64,000 bases of DNA from Acinetobacter sp. ANC 3929 (GCF_000369405.1 NZ_KB850000.1:372001-436000), one strand, 5' to 3'. Numbered from the stretch's first letter, positions 49,561 through 58,726 are shown. Notes: generated by a model from the letters alone, not told the origin. Numbers and translations are program-made.

Positions 49561-50783
49561 TACAAAGTTCCCCGACGTGGTGGTAAAATACCGTTCAGGA
49601 CATAATTGCCAATAAAATAATATTTCCAGCGTGCAGCATCATGCAATGTATGTACACGTGCATTACGCCAGTGACGATCAAGACCATCCGCACGTTGACT
49701 ACCACGGCTGCCAGCCAGTTCAATCAGTTTTGATGATGCCTTTAAAGCAGTTTCTGTACTATGCGCACGGACTTTGGCGACATCAATTGAGGCTTTGGCT
49801 AAGTTCTCTGCATTCAGTTCTTGCTTAGCGATATCAACTGATTGAGCTGCTTGTTTGAGTAGTAATTCACTGGCTTTGACATCGGTTGCCACACGACCCA
49901 GTTCAGAGAGGGTTAAGGGGTCTTGAGTGGCGGAATCAATATTGGCATCAATCCAAGGGCGGGCAACACGCACACGCTCCAGTGTTTCCTCAAAGGCAGC
50001 ACGAGCAATCCCGACTTCAATCGCAGCATGCATGATTTGAGCAAATGGGCCGACCAAAGACAACTGCTTGAAAGCGGTATCAAAAGGAATGACATCCTCT
50101 TTGGCAACGAAGACCTGATTAAACTTGACTGTGCCGCTGCCCGTGGTGCGTTGCCCAAAGCCAGACCAGTCATCAATGAGTTCTAATCCTTGGCTGTCGC
50201 GTTGTACAAAAGCCAAAAACTCATTGCCTGATTCATCCACCACTAAGGTTGGAATACGATGAGCGAATAAACTGCCTGTGCAATAAAACTTTTCCCCTTG
50301 AATCAGATAGCCATTTTCGCGTGGAATTAAGGTGGTTTGTTTATGTGCAGAAGTGCGGGTTTTAAATTCGGCTAATGCATTACCAAACCGCGCACCTTGT
50401 AATACTTCTTGATAGAGGCGTTTCTTTTGCTGTTCTGTCCCTGTATTCCGCAATACTTCCAATGCATAAAAATGGTTTTGTGGAATCTGGCCGATTGAAC
50501 CATCCGCACCACTAAACAGAGCAATCACTTTGGCAACGGTTAAGCTTGAAACTTCTGCACCACCATACTGCTTAGGTACGGTAATCGCCCATAAACCTGA
50601 CTGACTATAGGTTTCGATTTCAGTAAATGGCAAATTTCGATTTGCATCGCGTTCAACAGCCGCTTGTTTAAACTGTTGACTGAGCTGGGTAGCAATTTCT
50701 AGGGCTTCGGCATCACTTTGGATAATATGTGCTGCTTTAAAATTGGTTTTGGCAAAACCTTGTAATTCTTGATATGACGTCAT
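49560..50783 (-). CDS. SfnB-family sulfur acquisition oxidoreductase (second copy)
   Basis: 407-residue acyl-CoA dehydrogenase-fold flavoprotein of the SfnB/DszC type used for sulfone and sulfonate assimilation. Motifs: VPKQYGGAEVSSLTVAKVIALFSGADGSIGQIPQNHFYALE, GERFYCTGSLFA-like loop, DDWSGFGQRTTGSGTVKF, HWRNARVHTLHDAARWKYYFIGNYVLNG. ATG 50783, preceded by AAGGAG, is the natural start; a longer upstream frame overlaps the neighbour and is not expected. Overlaps the monooxygenase gene by one base. Confidence 0.9.
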   Translation of the reverse strand: MTSYQELQGFAKTNFKAAHIIQSDAEALEIATQLSQQFKQAAVERDANRNLPFTEIETYSQSGLWAITVPKQYGGAEVSSLTVAKVIALFSGADGSIGQIPQNHFYALEVLRNTGTEQQKKRLYQEVLQGARFGNALAEFKTRTSAHKQTTLIPRENGYLIQGEKFYCTGSLFAHRIPTLVVDESGNEFLAFVQRDSQGLELIDDWSGFGQRTTGSGTVKFNQVFVAKEDVIPFDTAFKQLSLVGPFAQIMHAAIEVGIARAAFEETLERVRVARPWIDANIDSATQDPLTLSELGRVATDVKASELLLKQAAQSVDIAKQELNAENLAKASIDVAKVRAHSTETALKASSKLIELAGSRGSQRADGLDRHWRNARVHTLHDAARWKYYFIGNYVLNGILPPRRGTL

Positions 50784-50796
50784 GATGATGTGCTCC

Positions 50797-52008
50797 TTAA
50801 ATCCAGGCATGGCGGGCAGGGTGCGTACCATTGAGGTAATAGTCACCGATGGCATGGAATTTCCAACGCACAGGATCGTGTAAGGTGTGTACACGGGCAT
50901 TGCGCCAGTGTTGATCAAGATTGTGCTGGCTCAGACTGGCGCGGCTGCCTCCAAGTTCCAGTAATTTCTCGGAGATATGCAGGGCTGCATCATTGGCATA
51001 GATCTTTGCTTCAGCCACTAAAATTGAGACGCGAGCAGCTTGCTCGGCAGAGATTTCAGGGAGTTGATCTAGCTCATCCAGATATTCGGCAGCATCATCG
51101 AGTAATAAAATGGATGCATCAAGCAGGATATTGAGCTTACCGACCTCTTGCAGGGTGTAATGTTCTTCACTGGCTTTTTCTACGCCTGCATCAATAATGG
51201 GGCGTGCTTTACGAATACTGGACAAGGTGTCATCAAAAGCTGCTTCGGCAATGCCAACATCAATTGCAACCTGTAAAAGTTGAGAATACGCACCGCGAAC
51301 ATTTGGGGTTTCAGCAATAATGCGCTCATCAAAAAATAGAGCAGAATCAACGACAACGTTGTGTAGTTTTACCGTGCCACTTGCTGTAGTACGTTGACCA
51401 AAGCCATTCCAGTCATTAATCACTTCAACACCAGCAGCCTGTCGGTCAACGATCGCCAGTACGCTATAGCCATCTGGATGCAAGGCACGAATGGCCAGCC
51501 AGTCTGCAAAGCTGGTTCCAGTCGAATAAAACTTTTCCCCATTTAAAAAGTATTGACCATTTTTCAATGTTAGAGTGGTTTGAATGGCTTTAGTATCTTT
51601 AGAATTTTTTTCAGGTCCACCATTGGCAATGCGTTTGCCTGCGAGTATTTCAGCGTAGATAAACTGCTTTTGTGCATCTGAACCAACGATATTAATAAAA
51701 TTTAAAAGGCCGAATTGGTTTTGTGGAATTTGTCCAACATTGGCGTCGGCTTTACTTAAAATACGAAACACATGGGCTAATGTCTTATTGGAGACAAAAG
51801 CACCACCATATTGTTGCGGTACACGGATTCCACCGAGACCTTTTTGGCTAAACTGAATAATTTGTTCGATGGGTAAAACACGATTTTGATCTCGATCATT
51901 TCGATCTTCTAATGCAAAGTCAGCAACTTGATAGGCAGCATTGATGGCCTGCTGATCATTTGAAATCAGTTGTGTTTGAACTTGAATCACTGATTGATTA
52001 CTGGACAT
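50797..52008 (-). CDS. SfnB-family sulfur acquisition oxidoreductase (first copy)
   Basis: 403 residues, related to the next gene along its whole length (VPQQYGGAFVSNKTLAHVFRILSKADANVGQIPQNQFGLLNFI; NDWNGFGQRTTASGTVKLHN; HWRNARVHTLHDPVRWKFHAIGDYYLNG). ATG 52008 follows GAGGTG. First gene of the six-gene organosulfur operon (to 45557). The two paralogues may act on different substrates or as a complex. Confidence 0.9.
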   Translation of the reverse strand: MSSNQSVIQVQTQLISNDQQAINAAYQVADFALEDRNDRDQNRVLPIEQIIQFSQKGLGGIRVPQQYGGAFVSNKTLAHVFRILSKADANVGQIPQNQFGLLNFINIVGSDAQKQFIYAEILAGKRIANGGPEKNSKDTKAIQTTLTLKNGQYFLNGEKFYSTGTSFADWLAIRALHPDGYSVLAIVDRQAAGVEVINDWNGFGQRTTASGTVKLHNVVVDSALFFDERIIAETPNVRGAYSQLLQVAIDVGIAEAAFDDTLSSIRKARPIIDAGVEKASEEHYTLQEVGKLNILLDASILLLDDAAEYLDELDQLPEISAEQAARVSILVAEAKIYANDAALHISEKLLELGGSRASLSQHNLDQHWRNARVHTLHDPVRWKFHAIGDYYLNGTHPARHAWI

Positions 52009-52367
52009 GTGAGCACCTCTAATAGATAAGAGATACTTTACAAAAGTTTTACTTTTCAACTAAACCATCAGTTATGGCTTGTATATCACAATAATTCCTA
52101 AGCATTTTTTATGAGAAAAATAACAAAAAAAATAATATTAAATACTTATATAAAACAGTATCTTGAATTTATTTTTAATTTATCAAACAGTATGAAAATC
52201 CATTTTCTATGAATGAGAGGAATATTCTCACCATGAAAATTTATAAAGAGACTTCGCCAAAATTAAAAAAAGATCGAACGAAAAGGACATTGTATTCATT
52301 AACTTTTACTTCTAAAGTAGGGAAAACCTTATGTTTGATCGAATAGAAAAATAAATTTGGAGAGTTT
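52009..52367. other. Divergent spacer between the sulfur operon and the GST gene
   Basis: 359 bases, AT-rich, holding the promoters of both units. A 37-codon frame (52233-52346, MKIYKETSPKLKKDRTKRTL...) begins after AGAGGAA and ends 21 bases before the GST start; it could be a small protein or chance. No CysB-type site is obvious. Confidence 0.4.
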
Positions 52368-53138
52368 ATGCGGGTTTTATACCAATTTCCTTTGTCTCAC
52401 TATTGTGAAAAAGCTCGCTGGTTGTTAGATCATAAGGAGTTGGACTATGTAGCACATAATTTAATTCCAGGTTTCCATCGCGCTTTTACCTATTTAAAGT
52501 CTGGGCAATATTTATTACCTATGCTGAAAGATGATAAGCGCTGGGTTGCTGATTCAACACAAATCGCTTTATATCTTGATACGACATATCCTGAACATGC
52601 GTTATTGAGACGTGATGAGCAGTTACGCGAGCAAGCTTTAGAAATCGATAAATTGACTGATGAACTTGGTGTACATGTAAGGCGTTGGTCATTGGCACAT
52701 GCACTGTCAGTGGGTGATCATCCGCTAGAAATCATGATGGGTGAACAAGGCTATTTACGTCAGTTTGAGAAGATTTCTAAACCGATATTAAAAAGTCTGG
52801 TTTCGACTAACTATAAATTGAGTCCTGAAAAAGTTGCTCAATCCAAGTTGCGTATGAGCGATTTGATTAGCGATCTGAACCAGCGTTTGATTGATAACCA
52901 AGGGCGTTATATGGTGGGCGATCGTCTTGGTTTAGCGGATATTTCAGTCTGTTCTATTCTTGCACCATTATTGGTAATCAAAGGTACGCCGTGGGAACTC
53001 GAGAATGATGATATTGAACAGTTTGATGGCGAATTGAAACAATATTATGACTATTTATCAGATCTGCCGATTGGACAATACGTTCAGCGTATTTATGCCA
53101 CTGAACGTAATGCACGAGTTGATTGGCGAGGTTTGTAA
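52368..53138 (+). CDS. Glutathione S-transferase family protein
   Basis: 256 residues: thioredoxin-like N-terminal domain (MRVLYQFPLSHYCEKARWLLDHKELDY, ADSTQIALYLDTTYPEHALL) and a helical C-terminal domain (NQRLIDNQGRYMVGDRLGLADISVCSILAPLL). SHYCEKARW is close to the active-site loop of Cys/Ser-type GSTs. Substrate unknown. Divergent from the organosulfur operon; GGAGAG precedes ATG. Confidence 0.85.
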   Translation: MRVLYQFPLSHYCEKARWLLDHKELDYVAHNLIPGFHRAFTYLKSGQYLLPMLKDDKRWVADSTQIALYLDTTYPEHALLRRDEQLREQALEIDKLTDELGVHVRRWSLAHALSVGDHPLEIMMGEQGYLRQFEKISKPILKSLVSTNYKLSPEKVAQSKLRMSDLISDLNQRLIDNQGRYMVGDRLGLADISVCSILAPLLVIKGTPWELENDDIEQFDGELKQYYDYLSDLPIGQYVQRIYATERNARVDWRGL

Positions 53139-53151
53139 AGCATTCTGCAAG

Positions 53152-53185
53152 AAAAGCCCTGATTGAAAGTAATCGGGGCTTTTTT
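53152..53185 (+). terminator. Terminator of the GST gene
   Basis: AAAAGCCCTGATT / AATCGGGGCTTTT stem (one T-G pair), GAAAGT loop, followed by Ts. Confidence 0.88.
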
Positions 53186-53376
53186 ATGGGAAAGAAAATG
53201 GAAAACTAGCCAATAAAGTAAAAAATAACTAGAGAATAAAATTAATTTTTAAAAGAAAATTCGTTTTAAGCAGAAAATATTAGAAATTATTGCCAAATTT
53301 ACTTTAAAAAAACTGAAAAGAGGGAAATAATTGTGAAAAGGCTTTGTTATCTTATGTTTCAGGGTGTGATGGGGAT

Positions 53377-53564
53377 CGAAACAAGTGTTCAACTATTGGG
53401 AGATCAGTTGAACAGTTGCTCAAAAGGTCTTGTTTCGGCTTTGAGACAAAGATAAACCAAAAGTTTATCGGAATCATGTTTGCGTTATCCATGCGGCATT
53501 GTCAAAAGTTAAACGAATGTTTTCCCTTGACCCTTAAAAATTACTGAGTGAACAGTTCCGATAA
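53377..53564 (+). ncRNA. Candidate structured RNA in the leader of an Lrp-type gene
   Basis: In 188 bases there are four independent perfect hairpins: CGAAACAAG/CTTGTTTCG (53377-53385 with 53429-53437) enclosing GTTCAACT/AGTTGAAC (53387-53394 with 53406-53413); CTTTG-AGA-CAAAG (53439-53451); GATAAAC-CAAAA-GTTTATC (53451-53469). TATCGGAA (53466-53473) matches TTCCGATA (53557-53564). A short frame at 53344-53547 crosses it but has a poor start and composition, so I read it as non-coding. Remaining spacer 53186-53376 is AT-rich. Confidence 0.5.
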
Positions 53565-53593
53565 AATCATAAATTCAGAGTAAGGACTGTAGA

Positions 53594-54064
53594 ATGGAAT
53601 TGGATCGTTTTGATAAACAAATTCTTGAAATTTTGACCCATGAAGATGTCAATCTGAATGAGCTATCAGAACGTATTAATCTTTCGGTTAGTTCAGTGCA
53701 TCGGCGCATTAAAAACCTGATTGAATCCCAAGTAATGGGACAGCTCAAACGAGAAATTAATTTTAATAAACTTGGCTTTAGCTTACATATTCTTTTGCAG
53801 GTTTCATTGAGCAAGCATGACAGCGAAACCTTTGATAAATTCTTACAAGAAATTGAAGATATTCCAGAAGTGACCAATGCCTTTTTAGTGACTGGGCAGA
53901 GCGCAGATTTTATTTTGGAATTGGTAGCGCGCAATATGGACGACTATAGTGAAATTCTATTACGTCGTATTGGTAAGATTGATAGTGTAGTCGCACTACA
54001 TTCAAGTTTCGTGATCAAAGAATATAATGTATTTAACTGCTATAAACTTTTAAATAAGCTATAA
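53594..54064 (+). CDS. Lrp/AsnC family regulator
   Basis: 156 residues: HTH (FDKQILEILTHEDVNLNELSERINLSVSSVHRRIKNLIESQVMGQL) and RAM domain (KHDSETFDKFLQEIEDIPEVTNAFLVTGQSADFILELVARNMDDY). Distinct from the other Lrp gene (34479-34931). GTAAGGACTG is its ribosome site; no divergent neighbour, so its target is not visible, although a highly structured leader lies upstream. Confidence 0.88.
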   Translation: MELDRFDKQILEILTHEDVNLNELSERINLSVSSVHRRIKNLIESQVMGQLKREINFNKLGFSLHILLQVSLSKHDSETFDKFLQEIEDIPEVTNAFLVTGQSADFILELVARNMDDYSEILLRRIGKIDSVVALHSSFVIKEYNVFNCYKLLNKL

Positions 54065-54065
54065 A

Positions 54066-54093
54066 AAATGCATCTAAAAAGATGCATTTTTTT
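54066..54093. terminator. Terminator after the second Lrp-type gene
   Basis: AAAATGCATCT / AGATGCATTTT stem with AAAA loop and seven Ts, between convergent genes; usable from both strands. Confidence 0.9.
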
Positions 54094-54108
54094 GATCATC
54101 AGAAAGTA

Positions 54109-54858
54109 TCAAGCATCAAGTTGTGCTAATACTTCTTCAGAGAATTCAACGTTGGTATAAACGTTTTGAACATCATCAAGATCTTCAAGCATATCAATCA
54201 TTTTCAAGATTTGTTTTGCTTGATCGATATCAGTGATTTCAGCTTTAGTCGATGGGCTCATCACAACTTCAGCATTGTCAGATTTTAAACCTGCTGCTGT
54301 AAGTGCATCCTGAACATCACCAAAGCTTTCTGGGCTAGTGATAACCAAGATGCTATCTTCATCAATCTCGATATCATCAGCACCCGCTTCTAATGCGATG
54401 TCCATGATTTTGTCTTCTAAAGAAACATCTTCAAAAGAAATTTCGCCACGCTTGGTAAACAAGTAGGCAACAGAACCATTGGTCCCCAAATTACCATTGG
54501 TTTTGCTGAAACAGTGACGCACATCTGGAACAGTACGGTTTAAGTTATCAGTCATTGTTTCAACAATAACCGCAACACCACCAACACCATAACCTTCATA
54601 AGTGATTTCTTTTAAATCATCATTATCTTCACCACCAGCACCACGTTGAATTGCACGATTAATCGTGTCGCGTGTCATATTCACTGAAAGTGCTTTTTCA
54701 ACAACAGCACGCAAACGAGGATTACTCGCTGCGTCTGGACCGCCTAATCTTGCAGCAGTCACGATTTCACGGATGTATTTAGTGAAAACTTTACCGCGAC
54801 TCGCATCTTGTTTCGCTTTACGATGCTTAATATTGGCCCATTTAGAATGACCCGCCAT
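54109..54858 (-). CDS. YebC/PmpR family regulator
   Basis: 249-residue YebC-family protein, [32 protein letters not shown] at the start and the three-domain layout. Some members act as transcription factors, others aid ribosomes on difficult sequences (TACO1/YebC); which applies cannot be read. Highly conserved core gene. Confidence 0.94.
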   Translation of the reverse strand: MAGHSKWANIKHRKAKQDASRGKVFTKYIREIVTAARLGGPDAASNPRLRAVVEKALSVNMTRDTINRAIQRGAGGEDNDDLKEITYEGYGVGGVAVIVETMTDNLNRTVPDVRHCFSKTNGNLGTNGSVAYLFTKRGEISFEDVSLEDKIMDIALEAGADDIEIDEDSILVITSPESFGDVQDALTAAGLKSDNAEVVMSPSTKAEITDIDQAKQILKMIDMLEDLDDVQNVYTNVEFSEEVLAQLDA

Positions 54859-55000
54859 GGAAGTAACTCCAAAAAATTAAAACTTAAAAAAGTGCAGGAA
54901 TATTAGCATAGCGATGGTTTTGTTGAAAACTCTCGCACCCCAAATTCAAAATTTAAAATCTTGATCAAGTTTCAAAAAATGATCAAATAGACTAAATGAT

Positions 55001-55558
55001 TTAGTTAATTTTCACATCAATATCATATTCAGCGTAAAGTGCTTTGATTTTTTTCAGATCCTCTTGCAGATCCGTTGGGTAGATTTTACCCAAGATGCCA
55101 CCTTGTTTGGTACGGGCATTGGCATACATCAAAATGATGGGTACATTGGCCGCTTTGGCGATATGCCAAAAGCCTGTGCGGATGGGTTTGCGCTCTTCAC
55201 CATCTTTTGCACGTGTTGCTTCAGGCGCAATCACTAGATTAAAGCTGTCGTTTTGGTTAAATAGCTCAACCATTTGCGTTACGATATCTTTATTGGCTTT
55301 ACGGTCGACAGGAATGCCGCCTATACGTTCTAAGATTGGTTTTAATGGGCCTTTGAATAATTCTTTTTTGATTAGGGTATGAATTTTAAGTTCTAAAATT
55401 TCAAATAGGGCAAGGGAGAGGATGGTATCCAGATTTGAGGTATGCTCAAAGCCAATAATGACTTGTTTTTTTTCTAAAATGCTTGGGTCAACTTTATATT
55501 CCCAACCTGTTGCTTTAAAAATAGATTTTCCTAAAATTTTTCTCATATTCGTCATCAT
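55001..55558 (-). CDS. PlsC-like acyltransferase
   Basis: About 185 residues of the PlsC/AGPAT family: GFEHTSNLDTI gives the H-x4-D catalytic motif and GGIPVDRKANKDIV and APEATRAKDGEERKPIRTGF the further blocks (PEATRA for PEGTR). No long membrane anchor except a weak N-terminal stretch. Acyl acceptor is unknown, likely a lysophospholipid or related. Start uncertain: ATG 55558, 55555 or 55546. Confidence 0.8.
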   Translation of the reverse strand: MMTNMRKILGKSIFKATGWEYKVDPSILEKKQVIIGFEHTSNLDTILSLALFEILELKIHTLIKKELFKGPLKPILERIGGIPVDRKANKDIVTQMVELFNQNDSFNLVIAPEATRAKDGEERKPIRTGFWHIAKAANVPIILMYANARTKQGGILGKIYPTDLQEDLKKIKALYAEYDIDVKIN

Positions 55559-55664
55559 AGGCAATAAATGGCAGCAGTGTAATACGAGTTTTCAGGAAAA
55601 TACATATCCGAAAACACCAGATGAAAAGAAATTTGGATGTCTTTTTAATGATCAAAATATTGCA

Positions 55665-55697
55665 ATATGATCTTTACTCAAGCTGCAAAGATCATAT
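55665..55697. repeat. 11-base inverted repeat upstream of the tRNA
   Basis: ATATGATCTTT / AAAGATCATAT, perfect, eleven-base loop, about 130 bases before the tRNA. Could be the end of a transcript or an operator. Confidence 0.55.
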
Positions 55698-55775
55698 AGA
55701 ATCAGCGCAGTTTATGATTTTTAACATTATTTTCAGTAATTTGATAAAATCATCTGCTTGTAACTTAAGTTAAAT

Positions 55776-55804
55776 TTGACTAAAATCAGGCAGCATTAAT
55801 CATA
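55776..55804 (+). promoter_or_regulatory. Possible tRNA promoter
   Basis: TTGACT (55776-55781) fits the -35; the -10 is weak, near TAATCAT (55797-55803). Close to the tRNA start at 55826. Confidence 0.35.
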
Positions 55805-55825
55805 CATAAATATGATTTAAGTTTA

Positions 55826-55902
<77 letters not shown>

Positions 55903-55910
55903 TATAAAAC

Positions 55911-55946
55911 AACCACTTAGGTGCATTAATCCTAAGTGGTTTTTTT
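55911..55946 (+). terminator. Terminator of the tRNA gene
   Basis: AACCACTTAGG / CCTAAGTGGTT stem with a nine-base loop and seven Ts. Confidence 0.92.
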
Positions 55947-56517
55947 ATGGCTAGATTTATGTAGCATTAAAACTGATAGCTCAAGTAGGGGAATAGGCAT
56001 TTTTCGTCAGCGACGTTGGCGTAGCGGCTAATCTAGCCACTACAGTCGTTATGGTTTAGAAAGTATGACATTCAAAGAAATATAAAACGTTGGTGATACC
56101 AGTCATAAAATCAGATAGGATGATTCATCCATCAATAATGATTATGTTATTAAAAAATAAAGTAAATATGTACAAATAAATATTTAGCCATCGATTGAAG
56201 ATTTAACTATTATCAATTAGGAATAAATAACGAATAATAAGATGATAATTTTTTATGGAAATTTACATAATTAAATGCATTAAATGGTGCATCTGATTTA
56301 GATGAAAAAAAGGAAATGAAACCTAATATTTGAGAATATTAGCTAGAGGGATAAAAAATTAATATTTGATATTTTGAATAGAGTTTAATTTTTCCTATCA
56401 TCGTACGAACCCTGAAATAACCAGATTTTATAAAGGAGAGCATCCTTAGTTATTTTTATTTTGTCATCTCTTATTATTTTTGCTATCTTACACTTTTTAA
56501 TTTTATAGATTATTTAA
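55947..56517. other. AT-rich spacer after the tRNA
   Basis: 571 bases without a supportable gene. A GC-richer patch (about 56008-56052) holds GTAGCGGCTA / TAGCCACTAC (56021-56030 with 56034-56043, one mismatch) with flanking CGAC/GTCG; the rest is very AT-rich. No copy of the tRNA 3' end as an attachment site was found to the right. Confidence 0.4.
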
Positions 56518-56943
56518 GTGAAGAATATCTTAGCTTTCATCATGCTTCTATGTTTACTAGGATGTGAAAGTTTTGAAGATTATAAGAGTAAAGACTCTAA
56601 TATTATAAGTGGTTTAGAGCAAAATTTAATTGAGAATGTTAATCAAGATGATGAAAGCAATTTGAGTAAAAGCTCTTCTTTTATACGGATATCAGAAATT
56701 AACTTAAATAAAGAGAAGTTAATTGAAGAGTGCAAATCCTTAGTGATTTCCTATGTAAGGAAGAAAAATACAGTCAGTTTTAATAATAGTCTGAACGGTA
56801 ATTATTATATAAATAAAAAAACTGGAGACGTATATCTTTACTTAGAGTTTTGTGCGGAAAATGAGCATGGAAATGCTCAAGAATTTACAGGCGAATGTAA
56901 ATTCCCAAGAGATGGTCAGAATGAGGTTACTATTTCTGGATAG
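56518..56943 (+). CDS. Orphan small lipoprotein
   Basis: 141 residues opening at GTG 56518, directly after a stop in frame. Lipoprotein signal (MKNILAFIMLLCLLGCES), then a Ser/Asn/Glu-rich linker and a beta-like C-terminal part with two Cys (YLEFCAENEHGNAQEFTGECKFPRD). Markedly AT-rich codons compared with neighbours. No family recognised. Weak ribosome site, so translation is uncertain. Confidence 0.5.
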   Translation: MKNILAFIMLLCLLGCESFEDYKSKDSNIISGLEQNLIENVNQDDESNLSKSSSFIRISEINLNKEKLIEECKSLVISYVRKKNTVSFNNSLNGNYYINKKTGDVYLYLEFCAENEHGNAQEFTGECKFPRDGQNEVTISG

Positions 56944-56969
56944 TGGAAAAGATTAATGAATAGAATGGT

Positions 56970-58121
56970 TCATTGAGGTTCTTTTCTTTCAGTAGAATTC
57001 ATTTCATGTCGAATTGTACTAATATTCTCATAAATCACTTTTCGTAATCTATTGATTGCGCCTAGGGGTCTATGTTCAGGAAGAGCATGCCAAGGTGTAA
57101 AAGAAAGATTTTCGCAAAACTTATTTTGCTCAGGCGTATCAAAAAATTGTTTAGGAATATGGATCGTTGCTACTTGATAAAATGGAGCTTGTGATTCTTT
57201 CCATTCGGTCATAGAGTCTTCTACAAGCATTTTACTCGTGGTTCTAGGTTGGATGAGAAACTCCATACATGCATCACTTGTTTGTAAATTTTTTCGAAGA
57301 GTTTCTCTTAAAAAATCGTGGTCAGGTTTGTTTGGTATTTCAACGCTATTGGGAGTACAAGGCCTTGCTGAATATTTAACAGCTTGACGGTCAGTGCCTA
57401 ATCCTAACTGGTAGGGAACCATAGACCAATATCTGGCCTGTATTGGATTAGAAATTTTTGAATTACTCGCTCTAAAAGCATTCATGGTTCCCTGAAAACC
57501 AAGAGTAAAAGGGATTTGCAATTTTTTGAGCGTACTTTTGCTATTTACATCCTCTATAAATGATAAATAGCGCTGCGGTTCGTTCACAAAAAATACCGGA
57601 TGGTTAATCATAATAAAATCTTGAGTCGTTGCTTGATCATCATTTTCCATGAGTTTTTTGCCTGGAACCCCTAGAATTTTGATTGCCATACCTCGAGCAT
57701 CCTTTTTATTATCAGCTTGTCTAGCATCTCCTGAAGCATTAGAGAAACGAATCCAAGCTGAATAGGTCTTATCAGGAATAAAAATACCTTTAGCTAAGTT
57801 TGATGGTAATGATTTTGACACATGGAATTCTGCCCGAACACAACCATGAGCTTTCGGATGTGCATCTCGCAACGCATGGCCTGCTACATACTTTTGACGG
57901 ATACTTTGTCCAATCTGCTCAGCAATTTGTTCTGCCAGAACATTCTCGTTTGGCTGTAGTTTTTCACCTAATCCTGTATCAATGGTTGGATAAGGAATTG
58001 TATGTGTATTGGTTAAATTTTTTGATTTTGAATGGTGATAAGCACATCCACTGGTACTGATCAGTATTGGTGTGATTGCAAACAATAAACTAAAACGTAT
58101 CAATGGAATGAAACCTGACAT
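56970..58121 (-). CDS. Catalase-related lipoprotein
   Basis: About 383 residues with a lipoprotein signal (LFAITPILISTSGCAY; Cys near residue 26). Catalase-fold motifs: GHALRDAHPKAHGCVRAEFHV with the distal His, WIRFSNASGDARQADNKKDARGMAIKILG, and near the C-terminus HRPLGAINRLRKVIYENIS, where RKVIY matches the R-x3-Y heme-ligand pattern. Family members ('catalase family', SrpA-like) act on peroxides or lipid hydroperoxides. ATG 58121 is preceded by AAGGAG. Confidence 0.75.
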   Translation of the reverse strand: MSGFIPLIRFSLLFAITPILISTSGCAYHHSKSKNLTNTHTIPYPTIDTGLGEKLQPNENVLAEQIAEQIGQSIRQKYVAGHALRDAHPKAHGCVRAEFHVSKSLPSNLAKGIFIPDKTYSAWIRFSNASGDARQADNKKDARGMAIKILGVPGKKLMENDDQATTQDFIMINHPVFFVNEPQRYLSFIEDVNSKSTLKKLQIPFTLGFQGTMNAFRASNSKISNPIQARYWSMVPYQLGLGTDRQAVKYSARPCTPNSVEIPNKPDHDFLRETLRKNLQTSDACMEFLIQPRTTSKMLVEDSMTEWKESQAPFYQVATIHIPKQFFDTPEQNKFCENLSFTPWHALPEHRPLGAINRLRKVIYENISTIRHEMNSTERKEPQ

Positions 58122-58139
58122 TAATATTCTCCTTGGCAT

Positions 58140-58668
58140 AAATCGCTGAGTAACTTGACCATACCTGTTGAATGAGTGTAAGCGGAGGAGGGCTGGTCTA
58201 ATTGATCTTCTTACATTGATTAGTCATTTAACCTAACCTTGAGCCAGTGTGCATTTGATGTGTTTCCCAAATGGGCTATTTAACCATCTGTGTTCTCGGT
58301 GATAAAAAAGCATAGCGACAATTTTCATCGCTTTTAATAATTTGGATAAATGAGTTTAGCACTATGATCTGTTGCATCAACAATCGATTTTATAGAGATT
58401 TGTCAGGCTCTGCATTGGTGTTCCATAGATTCTGGACCATCTTTTGTCCTTATTATTTTCATTATTTAAGAAACTAAAGAAAATTTCTTAATTGGTCAAT
58501 ATGTATGCAGTGGAATGAAATAATTCAAGCATCAAGTTTTAGTTAAGTTTTTTTAAAAGCTTTTCTTATGAATAATCATTTATAAAAATTGAATAGTGAT
58601 ATTTTAGCAATTAATTGTGAATTAATTCTAAACAGATTTGAGCTTTTGTTAAATAAATTTGATCATTA
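58140..58668. other. Non-coding AT-rich spacer
   Basis: About 530 bases with no frame that begins well or carries any family motif; only short repeats such as AAGAAA/TTTCTT. Probably holds the promoter of the catalase-related gene near its left end. Confidence 0.4.
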
Positions 58669-58709
58669 AAGATGTGAATCTTATATAAGTGTTAATTAAT
58701 TCACATCTT
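58669..58709 (-). terminator. Hairpin beyond the pilin-like small gene
   Basis: Perfect AAGATGTGAAT / ATTCACATCTT stem, 19-base loop. Few Ts follow on the minus strand, so termination is likely but unproven. Confidence 0.5.
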
Positions 58710-58726
58710 AATAATAAATATATTAA

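Noticed and set aside
50783..50918. 45-residue upstream extension of the second SfnB-like gene
   Set aside because: It overlaps the neighbouring coding region and lacks family similarity, while ATG 50783 has a good AAGGAG site.
53344..53547. 67-codon open frame
   Set aside because: Starts at TTG without a ribosome site, crosses the nested hairpins, and shows no family resemblance; treated as non-coding.
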